Below are positions 49,952-58,081 of a DNA stretch of 64,000 nt, piece after piece. The translations under genes were made by a program, and so were the position numbers. Source of the stretch: an uncultured Cellulophaga sp. (lineage in GTDB: Bacteria; Bacteroidota; Bacteroidia; Flavobacteriales; Flavobacteriaceae). Position 1 is the stretch's first letter. Each line of letters begins with the position of its first letter. Under the pieces are notes generated by a model. The model had not been told where the DNA came from and made no database searches. It saw only the letters and a program-made list of their open reading frames with translations. The stretch covers positions 310,001-374,000 of the forward strand of contig CANMEI010000002.1 in the NCBI GenBank assembly GCA_947496695.1, given 5' to 3'.

Positions 49952-52312
49952 ATGGCAAACGAAGAATATAAATATTTTCCTGTACAAGAAGAATCTAATG
50001 AAATTGATATTAGAGAAATACTAAACAAATACCTGCGTTATTGGCCTTGGTTTTTATTATTAATGTTTATAACATTAGGTTTAGCAATCTCTTATTTGAA
50101 AATAGCTCCTAAAACATATCAAACAGTATCAAGTATTATTATAAATGATGAAGAAAATGGAAGTTCTTCAGGAGGTGGCTCATCTTCAACAATGAATATA
50201 GATATTTTAAGTGGTTTAAAAACTAATAGTATTGTTAACGAATTAGGTTTATTAAAATCAAAAAGGTTAATGCTTAATACTGCTAAAGCTTTAAATTTAA
50301 ATGTAGCCTACCTAGATGATTCTGGCTTTGTAACAAAAGAATTGTATGATCAAAGTCCTATAAAAATTCAATTTCTGAGTTTTGATGAAAAATTATTATT
50401 AAAAGCTATTATAGAAAAGCAAAATACATTTAGAATTATAAAAAAAAATACAGATGAGTTTCAGTTAAAAAATGAAAATACAAAAACTATAAAAACCATA
50501 CAATACGACACACCTGTTGAGTTGGATTTTGCAGATTTTACAATTACTGCAAATACAGAAGATAATTTATTTTCTAGTGACTGGGAAGAAGTACTTATTA
50601 CTTTCGTACCCTTAAATGCTGTTGCTGAAGGATATTCTAAAAAATTATCTGTAAATATTCTTGAAGAAAAATCTACTTTATTAGAATTAAGTCTTGAGGA
50701 TAGGGTAAGTAAAAAAGCTGAAGATATTTTAAATCAATTAGTTTATGAATATAATAAAGAAGCTATAGAAGATAAGAATCTAATTGCTAAAAATACAGCA
50801 GATTTTATAGACGAACGCCTAAGCATTATTAACGGAGAGTTAGATTCTGTTGAAACAGGTAAAGAAAATTATAAAGAACAAAATAGATTAACTGACATAG
50901 GTGCTGAATCATCAATGTTAATACAAAATGTTAGTGATTTTAACAGAGAACAACAACAACTACAAACTCAACTTGAGTTAACCCAATCTATGTTAAACTA
51001 TGCTGATAATGATAAATATAATTTATTCCCATCAAATATTGGTTTAGAACAATCTTCATCTAATGAACTTGTTCAAGAATATAATACATTAGTTATAGAA
51101 CGTAATAGGTTAGCTGCTAGTTCTACAGAACAAAATCCTGTGGTTCAAAATTTATCAAATCAAATAAATCAATTAAAAAGTAATTTAAAAACAAATCTTG
51201 AAAGTAGTCGAAATAATTTAATGATAGCTGAAGATAACTTAAGAAAAAAATCAGGCTCATTAGGTTTTCAAATGTCTCAAATTCCTGGACAAGAAAGACA
51301 AGTTAGAGGTATTGAAAGACAACAAGGGATAAAAGAATCTCTATACTTATACCTTTTACAAAAAAGAGAAGAAAATACATTAGCATTATCAGTTTCCGCA
51401 CCAAAAGCTAAAATTGTTGATCCTGCATTCAGCACCAGTAATAGTATATCTCCTAGTCCAAAAGTAGTATTAGGTGTTGCAATTATGCTTGCCTTACTAA
51501 TTCCTATAGCATTTATTAGAGGTAGAGAAATTTTAAATAATAAAATAGAAAATAGAGCAGATGTTGAAAAATTAGCTAAAGAAGTTCCAATAATGGGTGA
51601 ATTGCCTAAGCTAACTAAAAAAGATACCGAATTTATTGAAGAAAATGATCGTTCCGTTCTTGCAGAAGCATTTCGAATACTATCTGCTAATTTACAGTAT
51701 GCGATGATTAATAATACCACTAAGACTAACGGTAAAACAATTTTTGTAACCTCTACTACACAAGGAGAAGGGAAAACTTTTGTTGCTGTTAATTTAGCTA
51801 TTACATTATCATTATCTGGCAAAAAAGTATTACTAGTTGGTGGTGACTTAAGAAATCCACAATTACAGCGTTTTGATGAAGGTTTGAAAAAAGTTCTTGG
51901 AATTAGTGACTATTTAGTAAATAGTAATCAAAAGCTTTCAGAGTTATATAGAGACACAAGCTTAAATAAAAATTTAAAAATACTACCATCTGGATCAATT
52001 CCCCCAAACCCTGCTGAGTTATTTCAAATGGAAAGACTAGATACTATGTTTGAAGAATTAAAACAAACTTTTGATTATATTGTGGTTGATACTGCTCCTG
52101 CATTACTAGTTGCTGATACTTTTTTAATTAATAGATTTGCTTTAGTGACATTATATGTCTTACGTTCTCAAATTACCAAAAAAGAGTGTTTAAACTTTGT
52201 AAACGATTCTCGTAAAAAAGGAAAACTAAAAAACATAAGTTTTGTAATTAATGATTTAAAATTAAATAATTTAGGTTATGGAAATAAATACGGGTATCAA
52301 TATGGTAAATAA
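49952..52312 (+). CDS. wzc: Polysaccharide co-polymerase with tyrosine autokinase (Wzc-like)
   Basis: A 786-residue protein. Membrane helix at about 30-50 (YWPWFLLLMFITLGLAISYL), a Wzz periplasmic domain with coiled coil (about 55-490), second helix at about 510-525, then a BY-kinase domain: Walker A TSTTQGEGKTFVAVNLA (about 600-616), Walker A' as LLVGGDLRNPQLQ (usual DADLRxP replaced by GGDLRNP), and Walker B YIVVDTAPALLVAD (about 708). The C-terminal tyrosine cluster has Tyr776, 780, 782 and 784 as autophosphorylation sites. It controls chain length and export. The outer-membrane partner Wza is missing here. Last gene of the locus, followed by a terminator. Confidence 0.95.
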   Translation: MANEEYKYFPVQEESNEIDIREILNKYLRYWPWFLLLMFITLGLAISYLKIAPKTYQTVSSIIINDEENGSSSGGGSSSTMNIDILSGLKTNSIVNELGLLKSKRLMLNTAKALNLNVAYLDDSGFVTKELYDQSPIKIQFLSFDEKLLLKAIIEKQNTFRIIKKNTDEFQLKNENTKTIKTIQYDTPVELDFADFTITANTEDNLFSSDWEEVLITFVPLNAVAEGYSKKLSVNILEEKSTLLELSLEDRVSKKAEDILNQLVYEYNKEAIEDKNLIAKNTADFIDERLSIINGELDSVETGKENYKEQNRLTDIGAESSMLIQNVSDFNREQQQLQTQLELTQSMLNYADNDKYNLFPSNIGLEQSSSNELVQEYNTLVIERNRLAASSTEQNPVVQNLSNQINQLKSNLKTNLESSRNNLMIAEDNLRKKSGSLGFQMSQIPGQERQVRGIERQQGIKESLYLYLLQKREENTLALSVSAPKAKIVDPAFSTSNSISPSPKVVLGVAIMLALLIPIAFIRGREILNNKIENRADVEKLAKEVPIMGELPKLTKKDTEFIEENDRSVLAEAFRILSANLQYAMINNTTKTNGKTIFVTSTTQGEGKTFVAVNLAITLSLSGKKVLLVGGDLRNPQLQRFDEGLKKVLGISDYLVNSNQKLSELYRDTSLNKNLKILPSGSIPPNPAELFQMERLDTMFEELKQTFDYIVVDTAPALLVADTFLINRFALVTLYVLRSQITKKECLNFVNDSRKKGKLKNISFVINDLKLNNLGYGNKYGYQYGK

Positions 52313-52333
52313 TTGATATTAAAAATTATCAAA

Positions 52334-52378
52334 ATAAAACAGCGTATAAATAAAATTATTTATACGCTGTTTTATTTT
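52334..52378. terminator. Terminator closing the polysaccharide locus
   Basis: Perfect long stem AAAACAGCGTATAAATAA / TTATTTATACGCTGTTTT (starting 52336), loop of two, with T-run on either strand. Serves wzc and, on the minus strand, the beta-helix gene. Confidence 0.93.
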
Positions 52379-52392
52379 AAATGTATGAGTGT

Positions 52393-53496
52393 TTAGTCGT
52401 CTGTACAGTTCGTTAATAATATATCATCTGGTAATATGCTTGCGTCAATATCTGCATCCCAAACATTATCATCCCAACCCGTAATTGTACCACAATTACT
52501 GGCATTCCAGCCACCATTTATATTACCTTCACTATTTGTCCAAGACACAGTATTATCATATACTTCATTAGAACCACAACTTTCAGAAGTTGTTTGATTC
52601 CACACATAAATTCCAACATTACTAAAAGAACTTTCTTCTGCATATACTAAGTTATCATATATCTGAATATTTGTTCCGCAAGCAATAGCAATACCATATT
52701 GACCTGGATTTACTAAAATATTATCCTTTACCAATACATAAGACCCTCCATTATCACCGGTCATAATTCCACCTCCACTACTACTAGGACCACCACCACG
52801 AATCCAATTACCAACAATCTCAATTGGGCTTGATTCTGTACCACTACTATTATATAAGTTAATTGCATCTTCAGCATAACTTTCTTCTGAGATATTTTCC
52901 ATAACATTATAATTAATTTTATTATCTGAACCTGTACAATCAGCAAACTGAGCTAACTGACCTCTTGGAAAAGGTCCTATAACATTTTTTACATCATTAT
53001 ATAAAACTTGAATTTCTTGACTAACCTGAGCATATACAGCCGTTGAGATAGATTCCATTCTATTGTTTTGAATAATAACATTTGTTGAAGAGTAAATATT
53101 AACTCCATTTCCAGAAGAATCATACAAAAAACAGTTCTCAATAGTTACATTTTCGCAATTTGATATTGTTATCGCATTTCCGTCAGGATTAGTAATTTTT
53201 AAACCACTTATAATAGTATCATTTAAACCACTTAAAACTAATGGCTCTGAAACAGTATAAGGGCCACAATAAGATGCTCCATTTGTTGATGAATTAATAA
53301 TTTCTGATGCATCTTTTAATACTTGATCTTCCTCTAGAAGAAGTTCTTCTGTTATTGATTCGCCCTCTTCAACTTCTAAATCTTCTTCTTCTTCTAAAAC
53401 TTCAGCAATAAATAAATCAGAATCACTAGAGCAGGAACTATTACAAAACACGAATAAACTTGTGATTAAAAATAGAGTAAAAATAAACTTATTCAT
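52393..53496 (-). CDS. Right-handed beta-helix lipoprotein
   Basis: A 367-residue protein with signal peptide and lipidated Cys (most likely Cys22 of FCNSSCSSDSD; Cys18 is a second choice). Residues 31-60 are strikingly acidic (VLEEEEDLEVEEGESITEEL), a linker and probable surface-export signal. From about 75 on there is a parallel beta-helix: repeated turns such as GNAITISNCENVTIENCFLY, GNGVNIYSSTNVIIQNNRME and DNLVYAEESS, the pattern of pectate-lyase-type or NosD-like folds. Four cysteines and rich Asn/Ser/Gly follow. It may bind or cut a polysaccharide, possibly the one made next door, but the convergent gene direction and lack of visible catalytic triad keep this open. Confidence 0.85.
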   Translation of the reverse strand: MNKFIFTLFLITSLFVFCNSSCSSDSDLFIAEVLEEEEDLEVEEGESITEELLLEEDQVLKDASEIINSSTNGASYCGPYTVSEPLVLSGLNDTIISGLKITNPDGNAITISNCENVTIENCFLYDSSGNGVNIYSSTNVIIQNNRMESISTAVYAQVSQEIQVLYNDVKNVIGPFPRGQLAQFADCTGSDNKINYNVMENISEESYAEDAINLYNSSGTESSPIEIVGNWIRGGGPSSSGGGIMTGDNGGSYVLVKDNILVNPGQYGIAIACGTNIQIYDNLVYAEESSFSNVGIYVWNQTTSESCGSNEVYDNTVSWTNSEGNINGGWNASNCGTITGWDDNVWDADIDASILPDDILLTNCTDD

Positions 53497-53576
53497 AGCA
53501 TTTTAATTTGTAGGTTTTTTCTTATAAGTATATTTGGGCTCTACTTACAAAAATGTATTGTTTTATCGATATAACG

Positions 53577-53584
53577 CAAATATA
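53577..53584 (-). promoter_or_regulatory. Promoter -7 element of the beta-helix gene (TATATTTG)
   Basis: Minus-strand TATATTTG (53584-53577), exact TAnnTTTG, followed by CG. It lies 80 bases before the ATG at 53496. No clear -33. Confidence 0.5.
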
Positions 53585-53773
53585 TACGATTAAAGTACTC
53601 TAACGGTCTTTTTTTTAGCACATTTAACATTTTCACATAAAATTTAAGTATTAACTTAGAATTACCTAAAAACAATAAGGCGCGACTAAGTATCTGTTAT
53701 TAAGCATTTTAATATTAATATATAGAAATGTAATTAACAAAACATCACAAACAAATAAAACGTACGAACACCA

Positions 53774-54316
53774 ATGAATATTACCTATACAACTGCAAAA
53801 ACGACGAATGACCTAAATAAAGTTTTAGCATTGCAACAAGCTAATTTGTATAAAAACGTTTCTGAGGAAGAAAAACAAGGAGAAGGCTTTGTTACCATAG
53901 AGCATAATTATGCCATTTTAAAAGCTATGAATGATGTTTGTGCACATACTATAGCGAAGTGTGGAGATGAACTTGCTGGCTATGCCTTAAGTATGCACCC
54001 AGATTTTGGAGATCAGATTGAAGTATTAGAACCTTTATTTGACCTTCTAAAGAATGATAAATTTTATAAAAATGAAAGATTTATTATAATGGGACAAGTA
54101 TGTGTCTCAAAAAACCACAGAAAAAAGGGAATATTTAGAGGGCTTTACGATGCTATGAAAAAAAACGTAGCTCCCGAGTTTGATTATATCATAACAGATA
54201 TAAATGCTAAAAACACACGATCATTAGAAGCGCATGCTGCTATTGGGTTTACCACTGTTACAACTTTTACAGCTACAAACGATGAAGAATGGGTAGTAGT
54301 CTCCTTAAAAGTATAA
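53774..54316 (+). CDS. GNAT family acetyltransferase
   Basis: A 180-residue protein with GNAT fold. The acetyl-CoA-binding motif is VSKNHRKKGIFRGLYDAMKK (R/Q-x2-G-x-G/A version KKGIFRG), followed by DYIITDINAKNTRSLEAHAA and IGFTTVTTFTATNDEEWVVV. The N-terminal half carries the substrate-side strands (TYTTAKTTNDLNKVLALQQA). Cytoplasmic. Substrate unknown. Stands alone, ending in a bidirectional terminator shared with atpC. Confidence 0.9.
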   Translation: MNITYTTAKTTNDLNKVLALQQANLYKNVSEEEKQGEGFVTIEHNYAILKAMNDVCAHTIAKCGDELAGYALSMHPDFGDQIEVLEPLFDLLKNDKFYKNERFIIMGQVCVSKNHRKKGIFRGLYDAMKKNVAPEFDYIITDINAKNTRSLEAHAAIGFTTVTTFTATNDEEWVVVSLKV

Positions 54317-54351
54317 AAAAAGCCATACAATAATAATTGTATGGCTTTTAA
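54315..54351. terminator. Bidirectional terminator between the GNAT gene and atpC
   Basis: AAAAAAAGCCATACAAT (54315-54331) pairs with ATTGTATGGCTTTTA (from 54337) with a short loop. T-run on either strand. Confidence 0.88.
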
Positions 54352-54376
54352 AATATTATAAGTAATATACAGCTAT

Positions 54377-54658
54377 TTAATCCGCTAAAACAATTACTTT
54401 ATTGTCTTTCATTTCAACAGTACCACTAGCAATTTCTAATGACGTTGAACCGTTACCAGTTTTAGAAAACTTTGATTTATAAGCATCTGCTATTACAAAA
54501 CTTGCACCTTGAAACTTAACAGTACCTTTTTCTAATAAAGAAACTATTGGGGTGTGATTTGATAACATTTGAAACTCTCCATTTATTCCTGGCACTGTTA
54601 CCGATGTAACCTCTCCTGAAAATAAAGTAGCTTCTGGTGATACAATTTCTAAATACAT
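54377..54658 (-). CDS. atpC: F1 ATP synthase epsilon subunit (short form)
   Basis: A 93-residue subunit consisting of the N-terminal beta-sandwich only: MYLEIVSPEATLFSGEVTSV, VPGINGEFQMLSNHTPIVSL and SLEIASGTVEMKDNKVIVLAD. Standard epsilon subunits are 130-140 residues, with a C-terminal helical hairpin that inhibits ATP hydrolysis; here this hairpin is absent, as is common in Bacteroidota. It is the second gene of atpD-atpC, 73 bases after atpD, with a hairpin in the gap. Confidence 0.95.
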   Translation of the reverse strand: MYLEIVSPEATLFSGEVTSVTVPGINGEFQMLSNHTPIVSLLEKGTVKFQGASFVIADAYKSKFSKTGNGSTSLEIASGTVEMKDNKVIVLAD

Positions 54659-54687
54659 AATTATAAAAGTATTACATAAGTAGCATC

Positions 54688-54717
54688 ATGTATTGAGCAA
54701 ATGAAAACTCAATACAT
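54688..54717 (-). repeat. Inverted repeat between atpD and atpC
   Basis: ATGTATTGAG (54688-54697) and CTCAATACAT (54708-54717) form a perfect 10-bp stem with a 10-base loop in the intercistronic RNA. No U-run follows. It might affect stability or initiation at atpC. Confidence 0.6.
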
Positions 54718-54731
54718 AACACAACTATTAT

Positions 54732-56243
<1,512 letters not shown>

Positions 56244-56276
56244 CTAAGTATTTATGTTTTGATTTAAAACGCCTTT

Positions 56277-56316
56277 AAAATGACAATAAGTTAACTATTT
56301 AACTTATTGTCATTTT
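56277..56316 (-). promoter_or_regulatory. Perfect 18-bp hairpin in the atpD mRNA leader
   Basis: AAAATGACAATAAGTTAA (56277-56294) and TTAACTTATTGTCATTTT (56299-56316) are perfect inverted copies around a 4-base loop. The predicted transcription start from the -7 box is at about 56317, so the stem is the first 40 bases of the mRNA. No T-run follows on the minus strand, so it is not a terminator. Confidence 0.8.
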
Positions 56317-56323
56317 CAGTTTG

Positions 56324-56331
56324 CAAAGATA
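56324..56331 (-). promoter_or_regulatory. Promoter -7 element of atpD-atpC (TATCTTTG)
   Basis: Minus-strand TATCTTTG (56331-56324) followed by CAAAC: exact TAnnTTTG. Leader of about 77 bases to the ATG at 56240. Confidence 0.65.
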
Positions 56332-56378
56332 TGTTTTTAGATTTTAATTAAAAATTGTTTTTTCCATTTTTATAAACA

Positions 56379-56410
56379 TAAAAAAAGCACCATAAAAATG
56401 ATGCTTTAAA
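56379..56410 (-). terminator. Terminator of the TonB receptor / SGNH lipoprotein pair
   Basis: Minus strand AAAGCATCA / TGGTGCTTT with a short loop and T-run of seven; one G-U pair. About 20 bases after the SGNH gene stop codon. Confidence 0.82.
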
Positions 56411-56430
56411 AATTTATAACTAACACTAAC

Positions 56431-58065
56431 TTACTCTAATGTAGCAGCATAGTTGGTTGGATAATCACTTAAATCTAAAGTTGAACCAGAAGCTTCAAAA
56501 TTTGAACCATAAGTTTCATCTATAGCTTTTAAAAATTCGTTCGCTAAAAATGCATAACCTTTTGCTGTTGGATGCACACCATCTAATGAAAATGCACCAC
56601 CCGTAACTAAACTTGAGGTTAATGTATAATTACCACTAGTTACCCCTCCATTAGCTAATTGATTTAAGATACTATTTGCATCTACAAATGCAAAACCAGC
56701 CTGAGTAGCGTTTGCTTCTATGATCGTATTAAAAGAGCTTACTGCTGTAGCTATTTCTTCTTGTTCACTCGGCAACAACACCCATTTATCTTCTAAAGGT
56801 AATGTGATGCCTTCTGCAGAAAATTGTGTAGCTAAAGCTGTTGATAAACCTTGAGATTCTAAATATGCTACAGAAGTACTATTCACCGTACCTATAACTG
56901 ATGCACTAGACAACACAAATAAATCAGTTGCTGTCGCTTGCCTAGCTTGCCCATATATTTGACCAAATAACGCAGCTACTATTGGTGATGCCGCCTCTGG
57001 TAAACCAAAAGAAGCTACAAAAGCAGGAAAAGTTTCGCTTGCATTTAAAACAGTAGTAATTTGTTCAGATAGATCTACCAAAGTTTCATCTTTAACAACA
57101 ACAGCACTAGCTTCTGTTTCCGAAAACACAATACTACGCTCAGAGACTTGTAAGTATGCAAACACTTGGTTTAATTGTCCGAAAACCCCATTTAATGTTG
57201 CAATCTGAGCTGCAAAATCGGCATCTGTCGGATCTAATGGATTATAAGGTACAGTCGTAAAATGAGGTATACTTGTTATATCAGGTATATTCGCTACAAC
57301 ACCTTGTGCTCCACTTACAGCTAAAGCCCCTATTAATGTTGCGTAGGTTGCATTAAAACCAACTCCAGCATCACCGTCTACTGGCGTTATTTCATTACTG
57401 CCATCACCTCCTGAAAGGGCATATCCTAAAACATCATTATTACCAATCCATAACGAAAAGAAGGTTGGCGATTGCGCCAAAGCCAACTCTAAAACACTTG
57501 CATCTGGTGTTACACCTGTCATTCGTACAAAATACGGATTTGCTAAACCTAATGACACATTTGCTAAATTGCCATAACCTGGAGCTAATAAATGAAAACT
57601 TTTAGCCCCTGGCACTCCCATGTTATTAAATGGACCCGTTGGGTTATTCACCAATAAATCTGTAGTAACTGTAACTTCACCAATTAAAGACTCTAGAGAC
57701 GCTGGACCAGATCCATCAAAAACTAAACGGGGTTCTAAAATTCTTTCGCCTCCAATTGCCATACCTCCATAATTATCATTCATTAATGGTTGCGTAAAAT
57801 CACCTCCACCGACTAAAGCAAATTTCTGAGAAAGCATATTTGGCATCGAATTTTCTTGAGAAGCTATAAACAAAGCATTATCAGTAAAACCAGAAGTTAA
57901 TGAGTTTCCAATGGATACATAAGTAGAAAAATCTGCTGTTCCCGCTGTAAGGTCTACTTGAACCTCATCAACCTCTACCGTTTCTTGATCTACATCTTCA
58001 ATATCGTTACACGCCATAAAAGCTAACGAAGCCGAAAACAAGAATATATATTTTATGTGTTTCAT
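56431..58065 (-). CDS. SGNH/GDSL-like hydrolase lipoprotein
   Basis: A 544-residue lipoprotein: signal ending LAFMAC with Cys19, followed by acidic NDIEDVDQE. The nucleophile block is YVSIGNSLTSGF with Ser55 (GNSL in place of GDSL), Asn of LWIGNNDVLGYALSG fills the third block, and D-x2-H is in FSLDGVHPTAKGYAFLANE. So a catalytic triad is present. Such esterases act on acylated sugars or lipids. The gene follows a TonB-dependent receptor by 16 bases, so the protein is likely at the cell surface, working on the receptor's ligand. At 544 residues it is longer than typical SGNH proteins (about 200-300), with large inserts. Confidence 0.88.
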   Translation of the reverse strand: MKHIKYIFLFSASLAFMACNDIEDVDQETVEVDEVQVDLTAGTADFSTYVSIGNSLTSGFTDNALFIASQENSMPNMLSQKFALVGGGDFTQPLMNDNYGGMAIGGERILEPRLVFDGSGPASLESLIGEVTVTTDLLVNNPTGPFNNMGVPGAKSFHLLAPGYGNLANVSLGLANPYFVRMTGVTPDASVLELALAQSPTFFSLWIGNNDVLGYALSGGDGSNEITPVDGDAGVGFNATYATLIGALAVSGAQGVVANIPDITSIPHFTTVPYNPLDPTDADFAAQIATLNGVFGQLNQVFAYLQVSERSIVFSETEASAVVVKDETLVDLSEQITTVLNASETFPAFVASFGLPEAASPIVAALFGQIYGQARQATATDLFVLSSASVIGTVNSTSVAYLESQGLSTALATQFSAEGITLPLEDKWVLLPSEQEEIATAVSSFNTIIEANATQAGFAFVDANSILNQLANGGVTSGNYTLTSSLVTGGAFSLDGVHPTAKGYAFLANEFLKAIDETYGSNFEASGSTLDLSDYPTNYAATLE

Positions 58066-58081
58066 AGTAAATTTAGTTTTA

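Noticed and set aside
56277..56316. Rho-independent terminator upstream of atpD
   Set aside because: No T-run follows on either strand, and it lies between the promoter box and the atpD start.
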